A DNA stretch of 47,199 nucleotides, taken from NCBI GenBank assembly GCA_002327925.1, contig DCVA01000018.1, positions 27,831 through 75,029 of the forward strand, given 5' to 3'. A program made the position numbers and the translations under genes. Under the pieces are notes generated by a model. The model ran no database searches. It had not been told where the DNA came from and saw only the letters and a list, made by a program, of their open reading frames with translations. The DNA comes from Anaerolineales bacterium UBA2200. GTDB lineage: Bacteria; Chloroflexota; Anaerolineae; UBA2200. This document shows, in pieces, positions 16,228 through 25,588 of the stretch; position 1 is the first letter of the stretch; each line of letters begins with the position of its first letter.

Positions 16228-17150
16228 GAAACGCTCGATACCGCGTCCGACACGGCGGGCTCCCAGAGCGGTGTTGGCATCCCGGAATCTTCATCCAGGT
16301 CCAGTGCCGATGCCGGTTGCTCGTCTTCTTCGTTGACCCCCAGGATTTCATCGATATCGGGCAGAATGCGCTCAAGCAGCCGCGCCTCGCGAAAGCGGTC
16401 GCGGCACATCTCCCGCACTCGCGACTCGACCCCGGCTGCGGATTGACGAACCACTTCGAACGCGGAAGGAATGGTGAATTCTACCTTGTACAGGTCGGAG
16501 ACATCATACACGAAGGACAATTGCTTGCCCGTGTGAATGAATCCCAGAGCCGGAGAGTAGCCGCCCGATACGATGGCTGCGTGGCAGAGACCGTTGAGCA
16601 ACGCATTGGCCGCGGACAGGGCACGATTGATGGGGTCAGCGCTCTGCCACTGGGAGCGGTCGTAGTGCCTGCCGGTCCATTCCACCCCGCTGGCACGACT
16701 GGCATCGACGTAGGCGCGCCGAATCCGGACACCCTCCAAACCGCGAATCTGCTCGACACTAAGGGAGCGATCCAGGTCGTACCCAAAACGCTGGCGGTAC
16801 ATTCGCAGCACAACCTCCATGCGCCGCTCCGGCGACGTGCACAACTCGGCCTGCTTGAGCAGGTGATACGCTTTGCGGGTTTCGCCGAACCCCTGCCCGT
16901 AGCAACGCGTTGCGTCTTCGCCCACCCAGACAATCGTGCAGCCACTCTCGGCCAGGACCTTGACCGCCGCGTGGGTGATGCTAGTTCCAGGACCGAGGAG
17001 AAGCACGCAAAGGGAGGCAACAGGCAGCATCACCCGGCCCTGGTCGTCGATCAACTCGATGGCGTGGTCCTTGCGGTTGACCAGGGCCTGCTCGACGTAC
17101 ACATAGCTGAGGCTGTCGCGTAGCTTGGGCAGTTCATGCAGGTCTCGCAC
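16224..17150 (-). CDS. cas1: CRISPR integrase Cas1 (type I-E)
   Basis: Cas1 is the metal-dependent integrase that inserts protospacers at the leader end of the array. The product is 308 residues (E. coli 305). Conserved segments are SYVYVEQALV, VWVGEDATRCYGQG, SVEQIRGLEGVRIRRAY, LGFIHTGKQLSFVYDVSDLYK and RVREMCRDRFRE. The expected active-site residues are all present: E139, H206, D216 and D219. The GTG start at 17150 lies 9 nt after the cas6e stop with TAGGAG upstream. The last ~35 residues are acidic and poorly conserved, as usual. The stop overlaps the cas2 start. Intact, in contrast to cas2. Confidence 0.96.
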   Translation of the reverse strand: MRDLHELPKLRDSLSYVYVEQALVNRKDHAIELIDDQGRVMLPVASLCVLLLGPGTSITHAAVKVLAESGCTIVWVGEDATRCYGQGFGETRKAYHLLKQAELCTSPERRMEVVLRMYRQRFGYDLDRSLSVEQIRGLEGVRIRRAYVDASRASGVEWTGRHYDRSQWQSADPINRALSAANALLNGLCHAAIVSGGYSPALGFIHTGKQLSFVYDVSDLYKVEFTIPSAFEVVRQSAAGVESRVREMCRDRFREARLLERILPDIDEILGVNEEDEQPASALDLDEDSGMPTPLWEPAVSDAVSSVS

Positions 17151-17159
17151 GCCACGCTC

Positions 17160-17762
17160 CTAGGATCCGCCCGGTGCTGCCAGCGACAGCAGACCGAACC
17201 CGAACCCCTTGGCGGCGCCGATTCCTGCCCCAACCGCCGCGGACAGAGCCGTAGGATCCGCTACCTGGAGCACGCCGTCGAACTGCACGGCCAGGTGTGT
17301 CTGAGCCGCGGCGCCCGACGCGGCTTCCTTCCGGCTGTGCATCATGCCGCGAGGGATCACCGAGCAGGTCAAGATTCCCGAGCCGGAAGCCTCCATCTTG
17401 CGCTCCAGCCAGGTGCGCTGGTCGACCTCACGCAAGAGTCCGAGCCGCTTACCGCCGCGCTTGAGCGTGGGGTTGGCCAGCAGGCGAAAGGCATAGCGGG
17501 CCCCGGCGACAAGGTTCAGCTCAAACGACTTGCACTCGGGCAACCCCGACAGCACAGGCAGGCCGGCGAAAGCCGCATCCCAGTCCGGCTTGCTGTGAGA
17601 CTGGACGATAATCTGGCTCCGGGCATCCACATCCTCTATGCGAAACAGTAGTCGGGGGTCGTGCTCGCAGCCCATGCTGAGCCGCTGGTGCACGTGGTAT
17701 GGATTGGCAACCCAGAGCAGGGTCACCCTGTTACGATTCAACCGCAGCCGTGAAAGGTACAT
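17160..17762 (-). CDS. cas6e: crRNA endoribonuclease Cas6e
   Basis: Cas6e (CasE/Cse3) cleaves the pre-crRNA at the base of the repeat stem and stays on the crRNA 3' end in Cascade. The 200-residue length fits (E. coli 199). The N-terminal ferredoxin fold starts MYLSRLRLNRNRV. NPYHVHQRL contains Tyr22 and His25, at the place of the catalytic Tyr/His of the family. The FRLLANPTLKRGGKRLGLL segment and the glycine-rich loop GIGAAKGFGFGLLSLA near the C terminus bind the RNA stem. The ATG at 17762 overlaps the cas5 stop (TGATG); longer in-frame starts lie inside cas5 and are not used. Confidence 0.95.
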   Translation of the reverse strand: MYLSRLRLNRNRVTLLWVANPYHVHQRLSMGCEHDPRLLFRIEDVDARSQIIVQSHSKPDWDAAFAGLPVLSGLPECKSFELNLVAGARYAFRLLANPTLKRGGKRLGLLREVDQRTWLERKMEASGSGILTCSVIPRGMMHSRKEAASGAAAQTHLAVQFDGVLQVADPTALSAAVGAGIGAAKGFGFGLLSLAAPGGS

Positions 17763-18451
17763 CACTGCGTCACCTCCGCCTGTGGCCTGTCGAGAGAAAT
17801 CAGTGTCTCGCACGTGTAGCGGGGGAGAAAGGTGCGCCGCGAACGGGAGTCGACCTGGTCGCGCCGCAGGGCGCCCTGGCCGGGCGGACACTCGAACACG
17901 GCGCGTACCGGCACCGTGGTCTCCCCGGGCCGAGGGTCAGCAAGAGGCCATTCCTCCAGGGCCAACCGCAGAGAGGCAAAGTCTCCGATGCCCTCGAACA
18001 GGCGACGAGCGGGAGGGCAGCAGAGGCGCCCCAGATACAGAGGCCAGCGGGGGCGCCGGACCGCGTCGGCGAGCCGGTCCACCAGGTCCGCCGGCCCTGC
18101 TATGGCGACCAGGAACGAGGCGTCGCAGAGATACTGGCGCAGCGAAACGACGGTTTCCGGCCTTCGCGTCTTGGTGTTGATCTTGATCTTGCCCTCGGCC
18201 GACATCACGCCTCCCACTATTGTGTGGTAGTCGGCAATCACGGTGCCGGGACGGTCGCAGCGCACCGCGACGTGAATCGCCGAACTCAGCTCTCGGAGGT
18301 CCTCGTCGCCCGCGATGCCCAGCGCGCAGCCGAGCAGACCGACGATGCCCGATTTGGTCGGCTCAGGGGCGGTGTCACGCACGGTCCAGCGCGCTCGCTC
18401 GCCCCAGGACTGCAGGGGGGCCTCGAGGCGAAGGAAGAGAGTATTGGCCAT
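17762..18451 (-). CDS. cas5e: Cascade subunit Cas5e
   Basis: Cas5e (CasD) caps the 5' handle of the crRNA in Cascade and contacts Cse1. The product is 229 residues. The N terminus LFLRLEAPLQSWGERARWTVRDTAPEPTKSGIVGLLGCALG is the typical Cas5e start. Also visible are DYHTIVGGV, the RRPETVVSLRQYLCDASFLVAI hairpin and the PLYLGRLCCPPARRL segment. The ATG at 18451 follows AGGAGGT located inside the end of cas7, whose stop is 2 nt away. Upstream in-frame codons overlap cas7 and are not needed. Confidence 0.95.
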   Translation of the reverse strand: MANTLFLRLEAPLQSWGERARWTVRDTAPEPTKSGIVGLLGCALGIAGDEDLRELSSAIHVAVRCDRPGTVIADYHTIVGGVMSAEGKIKINTKTRRPETVVSLRQYLCDASFLVAIAGPADLVDRLADAVRRPRWPLYLGRLCCPPARRLFEGIGDFASLRLALEEWPLADPRPGETTVPVRAVFECPPGQGALRRDQVDSRSRRTFLPRYTCETLISLDRPQAEVTQ

Positions 18452-18453
18452 GG

Positions 18454-19611
18454 CTAGACCTCCTGGAGCTGCATCTCCAGCCATTTCGCAAGTGCGGCCA
18501 GAGAGCTCGCCCGCTCCGCGCCCGCGAGGCACCAGTCGCCCGTGGACGCAAAACAGCGTTCGGCCTGCACGTCATAGAGGGCGTTCACGCGCTGCATATA
18601 GTCGGTCAGTGCATTGACCGAGGCCTCGACCAGGGACGTTTCCGCCGTGGCACGAGCGGGCCTGACAAAGGCGTTGGCGTAGCTGACTCCCAGATTGGAG
18701 GGGCTGATTTCGACCAGCACAAGGTCAGGAAGGTTCAGAGCGGCGAACGAGTTCTGCTTGCCGGTAGGCTGGGCCGTGGCGGCTGCCTGCAGAAGGGCAA
18801 GCGCGGCACGCCGTGCCACCGCGCGGTCCTGACCCAGGTTGTCCAGAAGCTGCTCCCAATGGAGGTTGAGGTAGCGGTAGTAGGTAGAGCTGTTGAATTC
18901 GACATCGCCGATCATGCCGGCCCCCGGCTCTGTGGAGAGGTCGTCGATAGCCGTGTAGTAGTCGAACTCTTGCGCCAGCGCGTGGGTAGACAGAGCGTGG
19001 GCCACCTGCACCGCTGCATGCACGTCCTCAAAGGCCTCGGAGGTGGTCATCCGCCCGAACAGGGCAATGTCGACCGACCTGGGCAGGGCCTCGCTCTTGA
19101 GCTCGGCGGTGATCCTGTCGATCTTGAGCTTTTTCGGATCGTTCCACTCCTTCGGGCCGTGCCGCCTGTACAGGTCGAGCAGAGCCGCAGCAAGGCGCGG
19201 GATCTCGTCGCACCCGATAAAGATGAGCTGTTTGGTGTCAACCTCGGTCGCGACGGAGGGTTCGGCGTCGCCGCCCTCCTCCGTTTCCTCCTGGGCGGGG
19301 GCCTTGCGTGACTCGCGGCCGATCTCGGCCACGCGAGCGAGAATGTCGGACCTCGCATCATCGTCTACGTTCATGTGCACCAGCTCGGCGGCCAGCAGTT
19401 GGTGCAGTTTCTTTGTGCGCGTGCCCAGCAGCCCGTCCGCAGCGAAGGCGGCAGCGAAAACCTCGGATTTGCGGATGCTGCGTTTCAGGCACTGGCTGGA
19501 GATGCGCCCACGGCGGTAGCCGCCGAAGAACGCGTCCTTGGGGGCGCCTGTGTCGTCTCGATTGAGATTGGCGGGAGCATAGTTCTGCAGAATGTGGATC
19601 TGGATGAGCAT
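18454..19611 (-). CDS. cas7e: Cascade backbone subunit Cas7e
   Basis: Cas7e (CasC/Cse4) forms the six-subunit backbone along the crRNA spacer. The product is 385 residues. It begins MLIQIHILQNYAPANLNRDDTGAPKDAFFGGYRRGRISSQCLKRSIR, the diagnostic Cas7e opening. Later conserved parts are IALFGRMTTSEAFEDVHAAVQVAHALSTHA, FDYYTAIDDL, GMIGDVEFNSSTYYRYLNL and KQNSFAALNLPDLVLVEI. Residues about 140-155 hold an acidic insertion (QEETEEGGDAE). The start is fixed by AAGGAGG just upstream of ATG 19611. It lies 11 nt after cse2. Confidence 0.96.
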   Translation of the reverse strand: MLIQIHILQNYAPANLNRDDTGAPKDAFFGGYRRGRISSQCLKRSIRKSEVFAAAFAADGLLGTRTKKLHQLLAAELVHMNVDDDARSDILARVAEIGRESRKAPAQEETEEGGDAEPSVATEVDTKQLIFIGCDEIPRLAAALLDLYRRHGPKEWNDPKKLKIDRITAELKSEALPRSVDIALFGRMTTSEAFEDVHAAVQVAHALSTHALAQEFDYYTAIDDLSTEPGAGMIGDVEFNSSTYYRYLNLHWEQLLDNLGQDRAVARRAALALLQAAATAQPTGKQNSFAALNLPDLVLVEISPSNLGVSYANAFVRPARATAETSLVEASVNALTDYMQRVNALYDVQAERCFASTGDWCLAGAERASSLAALAKWLEMQLQEV

Positions 19612-19622
19612 GACAACCTCCT

Positions 19623-20114
19623 TCAGGGTTTGGATTCGCCAGCAAAGTAGGAGCGCGCCCACCTCTGCTGGACAAAGCGGTCCGGATGGGTCCAGGCCAG
19701 AACGTGCTTCAGAAGCAAGGGCCAATCCACCGGCACGCGGTTGGAGGCCAAAAAGCGCACAACCTGGCGCAACCGGAAGGGAAGCTGGGCGGGGTCGGCA
19801 TCCAGCAGGAACTCGACGCGGCGATCCAGCCCCTTGGCGTTGGTGGAGCTCCTCGCTCGGCGCAAGGACACCCCGAGATCTCCGATCGCGGCACTCTCCG
19901 CCAGAGGATACAGGGTAGCGACGAGAAAGTACCCCTCCTCCTGCGAGGGCGGCACGCCAGCAGGCAGGAGGTGATAGAACGACGCCAGGACGTCGCTCGA
20001 CTCTGTCAGGCTCTTACCGGCGTTGCGCCTGAAACGGGCGCGGTCGCCGACGTCCATCCCCGATAGTCGCGCAACAAAACGCTCGGCCGGAAATCCGGAC
20101 TCATTGCCCAACAT
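19623..20114 (-). CDS. cse2: Cascade small subunit Cse2
   Basis: Cse2 (CasB, Cas11) is the all-helical small subunit present twice in Cascade, where it stabilises the R-loop. The 163-residue length matches the family (about 160). Typical features are RFVARLSGMDVGDRARFRRNAGKSL near the N terminus, FYHLLPAGVPPSQEEGYFLVATLYPLA, LGVSLRRARSS, RRVEFLLDADPAQLPFRLRQVVRFLASNRVPVDWPLLL and DRFVQQRWARSYF at the end. The ATG at 20114 lies inside cse1 (14-nt overlap). Confidence 0.93.
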   Translation of the reverse strand: MLGNESGFPAERFVARLSGMDVGDRARFRRNAGKSLTESSDVLASFYHLLPAGVPPSQEEGYFLVATLYPLAESAAIGDLGVSLRRARSSTNAKGLDRRVEFLLDADPAQLPFRLRQVVRFLASNRVPVDWPLLLKHVLAWTHPDRFVQQRWARSYFAGESKP

Positions 20115-21702
20115 GCGTTCCCTCCCATCCTTGTGATGAGCAGAACTCGTGAAGCAGTTTGGCCAGGGCAAAGGCGCAATGGCGCTCGCCCTCGACCCGC
20201 CGGCGAAGGCTTGCCGCGTCATCGCCAAGGGTGGCCGATGCCTCCCGGAAGCAGCGACCGCCCTGCCGTAGGACTGTATCGACCCAGCGGCGCAGGTCCC
20301 CGGCGCGGGACTCGGCGCCCGACGAGGCCAAACCGACAATGAAGATACGAAACGGGTCGGCCAGAGCCGTCCAGAACTGATCGAGCATGCGGGCAGCGAC
20401 CGCTTCGTTACGCTTCGATTTGCCGGAGCCGCCGAAGGTGGCCCGGAACACGGAGCGGATGCTGGCCCCGCACTGGCCCGCAAACTGGAGGGCGTCCTCC
20501 ACCCGCACACCGGCCCGCTCATCCTTGAGCAGGGCGGCAGGAACGTCGAGTGAGGAATCGACCCACTCGAACACCTTGGCCTTCATGTCCGTGCGCAGGC
20601 CGACGCAGCGGAAGGGGAAGATCCAGTCGCTGCCGCCCAGCTCCAACCACGCGATCTGGTCGAGAACGCTGGGCCGGAGGGTTCTCTCCCTGTCCTCATC
20701 GCTGGAACCCTGCAGGAACAGCGAGGCAAACTCACGCCAGGCGGCCTTTCCGGCACTCGGTCTAATGGGGGTAGGCGGCTTCGTTGAGTCCCTGGCCCTC
20801 AGGCGGTAGGCGCAGAAAGGATCGAACCAGGAAGGGGCATCCCTCGGCCGGCACTCGCCCATCTCAAAGGCCATGGTGCGCACCCCCCATTCGAGCCCTC
20901 GGCCACAGCGAGTGCAAATCCCGTCGAGGCGCAGGGGATGCAGCCGCACCCGCCGCGCGGCAAAGGTGAGGCTGTGCAGGTAGCCGACGTCCAGCACCTC
21001 ACTGCCTCTCGCCACCACAGGCGGCCGATTCCACCAGGCAAGGTCAACCTGCCGCGAGGCCACCTTCGGCTGGTAGTCGGGCAGCAAGAGCGAGGCGACA
21101 AGGCTGTGAAACAGCGACGCGCCACCGGGGATGACGTAGATCGGCGGCACGCCATTGATCGACGGCTTGATGCCCTGCCCTCCGGACGTGGCAAAGGCAG
21201 GGATGGTTACGAGACATGCCGCAGCGCAGGCGGGACAGAAGGCCTGGCCGGACTCGCCGCCATGACAAAAGTGCGTGGCATTTGTGCCGGCGGGGGTCTC
21301 CGGTGCCAGGTAGGCCACGGACTTGGCTTCGGCGTGGTCAGGGGTCAATGGCAGGTCGGCGCTCTGCAAGAAAGGCATGTCGGTCGAGAACAGGTCAAAA
21401 CGGTCGCCGTACTGCTTGGCGAACTGCTTGACCGGCTGATCAGGAACAATTCCGGCGCGCCAGGTGTCCAGGACGTCGGCCCGACAGGCCAGGTGCAGGG
21501 CATCCTGTAGCACGGCAGTGAGCAGGCGGTGGATGCCGACCACCGCGAGAGGCGATGGCTCGAAGATGGCTCTGTACTCGTGCGCCCGCAGGAGGGCCTG
21601 CTCAATTCCGACCCGTTCCATTCCGCCTGCGGGACGCTCCAGCGTGATCCACGGCGCCGTCCAGAGGTCAAAACCAGGTTGTTGTCGCGTTGGTTCAGTC
21701 AA
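20101..21702 (-). CDS. cse1: Cascade large subunit Cse1
   Basis: Cse1 (CasA, Cas8e) recognises the PAM and recruits Cas3. The product is 533 residues (E. coli 502). The start FDLWTAPWITLERPAGGMERVGIEQALLRAHEYRAI is the usual Cse1 opening. KQFAKQYGDRFDLFSTDMPFLQ, the LAPETPAGTNATHFCHGG loop region and ASLFHSLVASLLL also match. CHGGESGQAFCPAC (about 147-160) and CTRC (about 265-268) form two Cys clusters, probably a zinc site as in some Cse1 proteins. The C-terminal helical bundle includes QFAGQCGASIRSVFRATFGG. The TTG start at 21702 overlaps the cas3 stop (TTGA), implying coupled translation. Confidence 0.93.
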   Translation of the reverse strand: MTEPTRQQPGFDLWTAPWITLERPAGGMERVGIEQALLRAHEYRAIFEPSPLAVVGIHRLLTAVLQDALHLACRADVLDTWRAGIVPDQPVKQFAKQYGDRFDLFSTDMPFLQSADLPLTPDHAEAKSVAYLAPETPAGTNATHFCHGGESGQAFCPACAAACLVTIPAFATSGGQGIKPSINGVPPIYVIPGGASLFHSLVASLLLPDYQPKVASRQVDLAWWNRPPVVARGSEVLDVGYLHSLTFAARRVRLHPLRLDGICTRCGRGLEWGVRTMAFEMGECRPRDAPSWFDPFCAYRLRARDSTKPPTPIRPSAGKAAWREFASLFLQGSSDEDRERTLRPSVLDQIAWLELGGSDWIFPFRCVGLRTDMKAKVFEWVDSSLDVPAALLKDERAGVRVEDALQFAGQCGASIRSVFRATFGGSGKSKRNEAVAARMLDQFWTALADPFRIFIVGLASSGAESRAGDLRRWVDTVLRQGGRCFREASATLGDDAASLRRRVEGERHCAFALAKLLHEFCSSQGWEGTHVGQ

Positions 21703-24392
21703 TCACTACCCTCCTTTTCGACAAGCAGTCCAAGATCCGAATCCAGGGTGAGGGTCCATTTTCCCGCCACGGACGCCACGCTGGCCCTTCCCTCCGTTAG
21801 CCAGAGCGGCGAACAGTCCCTGAGCAGGGCTGATCCGGTGAAGAGGGCGGGGCGCTGATTCATGCAGTGCCGCAGGGCGGCCACGATGGGCCGAGCACTC
21901 ACACGGAGCGACCGACGCAGGAGCTCGAGCTGTCGCTCGCGGGACGCAGGCCGGAACGGGTCCAGTGCGGGGCCCGAGGGGAAGAGGTGTGCGATGTTCC
22001 CATCGCGCACCATGGGAACCACTGTGACGCTCTCCTCTCCGAGACGGGTGCGGGCCACGATCCAGGCACTGCCGTTCTCGTCCTCGACATGGCTCAACCG
22101 GGAGGCGGCGTCGGAGATGGTGTCGACCGGGTGAGGCGGGGGAAGGAGGCGCATGCTGGCCTCCTGCTCGGCCAGCCTGTTGTCGCGCTGCATGCGGTCG
22201 AATGCCTCTCGCAGGGGGCTTTGCGGGCCGGGAGGCGGGGCATCGTAGACGGCCTCGATGAGGGTGCGGTAGTCGCCCGGGAGGTCGAGGCCCTGGCGAC
22301 CTCGGAGCACCTCCCAGGTTTGGCGGAGGATGTACTCGGCATAGACGTACCTGTCCGAGGAGAGCAGCGGGATGCCCTCAGCATCCAACTCGGCGTTGAC
22401 GCAGAGGAGCGGACTTTCGAGCGTGGGTGGCCGGACCCGCCGGTGGCGGTGAAGGCGGCCGGCACGCTGCAGCAACAGGTCGACAGGCGCCAGGTCGGAG
22501 ACCATCACGTCGAAATCCAGGTCGAGGCTCTGCTCCAGAACCTGGGTGCCGACAACGATGCCCCGCTCGGGACGCCGACCGTCCGGACCGTACTTTAGGG
22601 CCAGTTCCCGCTCCAGCTCTTCGCGCCGGTCCAGTGGGAACTGGGAGTGGAGCAGCATCCTGTCGACCGGAGCGCCGGCCAGGCAGGCCAGCTCGCGGTA
22701 GACCGCCTGCGCCCGCTTCACGGTGTTGGTGATCCAGCAGGCGCAGCCGCCATGCGACACTCGGTCCAGGAGCCAGAGCGCCTTCGCGCGCGCCGCGCCG
22801 TCCGCGAGGGTCAGCCACTGCACTTCGATATGCCGGGCAGGCTGGAACGCGGGGGGTGAGCTGCCGTGGAAACCGGCCTGACTGATAACCGACAGGCCGG
22901 GGTAGGCCGGGGAGTCGTCCGGCTCGATTCCGCCACGGTCGAAGGCACGTACGAGGGCGCGGCGACGCTTTTGCGGCAGAGTCGCCGAGAGCAGTATGAC
23001 GGAAGCGCCCAGGGTGGAAAGCCAGAGCAGCAGGCGCTCGACCACGGTGGTCATATAGGTGTCGTAAGCGTGCACCTCGTCGACGATCACGACCTTGCCG
23101 GCCAAGCCCATCTGGCGCAGAGAACTGTGCCTGACGTTGAGGGCGGCGAGTTCGGCCTGGTCGATGGTGCCAACGCCGAAGGGGGCAAGCAGCGCCCGCT
23201 TGCGGGGGCCGAACCACTCGAGGGCCGGCTTCTCCGCGCCGTCCCCGCCGGCGAGACTCTCCAGTCTGAGGTCGTCCTCCACCAGAAAGGCCTGCCCGTG
23301 AACCAGCCTGGCCTGAGCGGCCAGGCCGAGGTTGTCGCGAAGGTGCCGCTGGAGGCGAAGAAACATCTGGTTGCTGGTGGCCGTGGTCGGGAGGGCGTAG
23401 TAGAGCTCGTCGACTCCGGTGTGGACCGCGATGCGATGGGCGAGGGCCAGGGCTGCCTCGGTCTTGCCTTCGCCAGTGGGGGCTTCGATCACAATCAGAC
23501 AGGGACAAGCGAGCAGGGAATCCGGGATGGCGTCGATGGCCAACTGCAGGGGTCGGGGGTCTTGCAGGCCGGGGAACAACCGGGCGAACGCCGATGGCGC
23601 CGCGCTGGTAGTTGGAACCAGAAACCCCGCCGCCGCGCAGGCTTCCAGGGCTCGAGCTTGCGACAGCCGAACATACTCCCCGACCTGGACACCAGCCTCC
23701 GGCAAGAAGAAGGCACTGTTCGATGCGATCCAGTCACAGAGGGTGGTGAAGCCGGTCAAGGCTGCCACCGCTGCCGAGACGTTGAGCGGCGCCGATGAGC
23801 AGCGTCCATCACGCGGCTCCAGGCGCTCCCGGAGGAGCTCACCGCAATGGCGGCGGAGCGAGTCCCACTCGTCCGGCTCATCCAGGCGCAGTCGGCGTCC
23901 CGTGTCCTGGAGTTCCCTGGCGCCGGTGAACGAACCATGATGGGCCGAGACAGCTTCGGTCAGCAACAGTCGAATAATGTCCGGCAGAGCCGGACATGAC
24001 GCGTCGCCCTTCCAGGAACGGACGAAGGCGCCGCCAACAGCCGTATGGGGCAGCGACAAACCGCAGCGGCCCAGGTCAAACCCGCTGGCGAGCAGACGGG
24101 CTGCCTGGCCGGGGTCCTGGGCCTGGAAAGCGGCCGACACCTTGCCAATGTCGTGCATTGCCACGAGCCATGGCACAACCTCCGAGGTCTGACGCGTCTC
24201 GATGCCCAGGGTCAACGCAAGCACGGATCGCCAGCGGGGCGAAGCATCGGGACCCAGGAGCACCTGGGCCACATGACCCGCGTCCAGCATATGAAAGAGC
24301 GCCGGATGGTACTCTGTTGCCTCCACACCGGTCTTGCCCCAGCACAGAAGCAGTCGGGTCATGGTGGACTGGTCCATGTGTGCGACGGTCAC
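21699..24392 (-). CDS. cas3: CRISPR nuclease-helicase Cas3
   Basis: Cas3 is recruited by target-bound Cascade, nicks and unwinds DNA 3'-5' and degrades it. The 897-residue protein has an N-terminal HD nuclease (H80-D81 in MHDIGK, H149-H150 in AHHGS, D218 in CDW) and an SF2 helicase: Walker A 302-309 (APTGEGKT), DEVH 436-439, SAT 467-469, and QRAGRLHRH as motif VI, followed by the C-terminal domain. The GTG start at 24392 follows GGAGGAG; ATG codons at residues 6 and 11 are weaker options. It is first in the cas operon and all catalytic motifs are intact. Confidence 0.96.
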   Translation of the reverse strand: MTVAHMDQSTMTRLLLCWGKTGVEATEYHPALFHMLDAGHVAQVLLGPDASPRWRSVLALTLGIETRQTSEVVPWLVAMHDIGKVSAAFQAQDPGQAARLLASGFDLGRCGLSLPHTAVGGAFVRSWKGDASCPALPDIIRLLLTEAVSAHHGSFTGARELQDTGRRLRLDEPDEWDSLRRHCGELLRERLEPRDGRCSSAPLNVSAAVAALTGFTTLCDWIASNSAFFLPEAGVQVGEYVRLSQARALEACAAAGFLVPTTSAAPSAFARLFPGLQDPRPLQLAIDAIPDSLLACPCLIVIEAPTGEGKTEAALALAHRIAVHTGVDELYYALPTTATSNQMFLRLQRHLRDNLGLAAQARLVHGQAFLVEDDLRLESLAGGDGAEKPALEWFGPRKRALLAPFGVGTIDQAELAALNVRHSSLRQMGLAGKVVIVDEVHAYDTYMTTVVERLLLWLSTLGASVILLSATLPQKRRRALVRAFDRGGIEPDDSPAYPGLSVISQAGFHGSSPPAFQPARHIEVQWLTLADGAARAKALWLLDRVSHGGCACWITNTVKRAQAVYRELACLAGAPVDRMLLHSQFPLDRREELERELALKYGPDGRRPERGIVVGTQVLEQSLDLDFDVMVSDLAPVDLLLQRAGRLHRHRRVRPPTLESPLLCVNAELDAEGIPLLSSDRYVYAEYILRQTWEVLRGRQGLDLPGDYRTLIEAVYDAPPPGPQSPLREAFDRMQRDNRLAEQEASMRLLPPPHPVDTISDAASRLSHVEDENGSAWIVARTRLGEESVTVVPMVRDGNIAHLFPSGPALDPFRPASRERQLELLRRSLRVSARPIVAALRHCMNQRPALFTGSALLRDCSPLWLTEGRASVASVAGKWTLTLDSDLGLLVEKEGSD

Positions 24393-24608
24393 CCTCGTCT
24401 CCTCCGATGAATCAGCTCCCCCAGGGAGCTATGACCTGGACCGAGAGCGTCCTCGTCCCGATCCAGACCAGCGACTCGCGTTTGCCTGCCAGCATCCATG
24501 CCTGCTGTCCTTCCGCCGATCGTCTTGCCCGGTCAGTCGACCGGCGTGCGGCTGCCCCCGGCTTCCCGCAGGCGCGCGGGAACACAGCGGATGTGCCCGG
24601 GACGGAGC
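24393..24608 (-). other. Intergenic region upstream of the cas operon
   Basis: These 216 nt between the WYL regulator and cas3 hold two hairpins. One is at 24563-24582 (TTCCCGC/GCGGGAA), 26 nt after the regulator stop and possibly its terminator. The other is AGCTCCC-CCA-GGGAGCT (24414-24430), just upstream of the cas3 ribosome site, which could affect cas3 translation or be an operator. No convincing sigma70 promoter was found, so the cas genes may be read from the regulator promoter. Confidence 0.4.
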
Positions 24609-25571
24609 TCAGCGCTGGTATTGCTCCGCCGCGGCGCGCAACTCCCCCCCGATTTCCTCACGCAGCTCCGCCGGCGCGAGGACCTCGCAGTCGGGTCCCC
24701 AGCCGCGAATCCATGGCTTCATCTCAAGCGCGTGGGCCACGCGCACTTTCAGCAGGCACCCGCCGTCCTCGCAGGCCTCCAGCACCTGGCTGCCGTGCCA
24801 GACGGTCTCGCCCACGCGCCGGGCCACCCCCGGTGAAAAGCGCAGCACCACCTCGACCGTGTCCTCCCCGTACATCACGCCCCAGGCACTGCCCAGCAGC
24901 CGCAGGGCGTCGAATTCGGCCGGGACGGTGAACACTTCGTCGAGCAGGGTGGCCTGATCGATGCGCTCCAGTTTGAAGGTCCGGACGGCGCCGGCGTGAC
25001 TGGCAAAGCCGATCACGTAGGTGGCGTAGCCGGGACCAGACGGTTCCAGGCAGTATGGGCTCAGGTCCGTCTCACGAGCTTCGGCGCGGACGGCTGCGCG
25101 GTAGCGGATGTGCACCTTGCGACAGGTCGCCCAGGCTAGACTGATGACCGCGAACACGCGGGCGAAGGCGGCCTCTTCATCTTCCAGGCGGCCGGAAACC
25201 AGCATCATGGTCGGGTTGGATACCCCGGCGGGCAGGGCCCCGGCCAGAGCGGCGAGGGCCCGGCGCACGTAAGGGTTCGGCTCGTCGCTGACGCGGTCCA
25301 GCAGCCGGGCGGCCAGGTACAGGGCTGAGGCTTCCTGCAGGGTCAGGTGCAGTGGAGCGAGAGTGAAACGGTGGCCCTCCATCAACCGCCAGGTCCAGTT
25401 CTCCTCCAGTACCAGGGGTAGGTGGAAGGGCTCTTGCTGCAGGTCCGCGAGGTCACGATTGATAGTTCGGTGGTCGACCTCACAGCGCCGGGCAAGCTCG
25501 GCGACGCGGAAACCGCGCGGGTTGTGGTAGAACAGACTCTGCAGGTGCACCAGCCGTACGCTGCGATCCAT
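24609..25571 (-). CDS. WYL-domain transcriptional regulator
   Basis: This 320-residue DNA-binding protein carries an N-terminal winged HTH (about 5-60: RLVHLQSLFYHNPRGFRVAELARRCEVDHRTINRDLADLQQ). The C-terminal part has a WYL-type sensor domain (ATCRKVHIRYR, then LSPYCLEPSGPGYATYVIGFASHAGAVRTFKLERID) and a WCX extension. WYL domains bind nucleic-acid or nucleotide ligands and such regulators are often next to CRISPR-Cas and other defence genes. Its location directly upstream of cas3 on the same strand suggests control of the cas operon and possible co-transcription. The ATG at 25571 has GGAGGTGA upstream; longer frames lack a ribosome site. Confidence 0.88.
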   Translation of the reverse strand: MDRSVRLVHLQSLFYHNPRGFRVAELARRCEVDHRTINRDLADLQQEPFHLPLVLEENWTWRLMEGHRFTLAPLHLTLQEASALYLAARLLDRVSDEPNPYVRRALAALAGALPAGVSNPTMMLVSGRLEDEEAAFARVFAVISLAWATCRKVHIRYRAAVRAEARETDLSPYCLEPSGPGYATYVIGFASHAGAVRTFKLERIDQATLLDEVFTVPAEFDALRLLGSAWGVMYGEDTVEVVLRFSPGVARRVGETVWHGSQVLEACEDGGCLLKVRVAHALEMKPWIRGWGPDCEVLAPAELREEIGGELRAAAEQYQR

Positions 25572-25588
25572 GCGCTCACCTCCCCGTG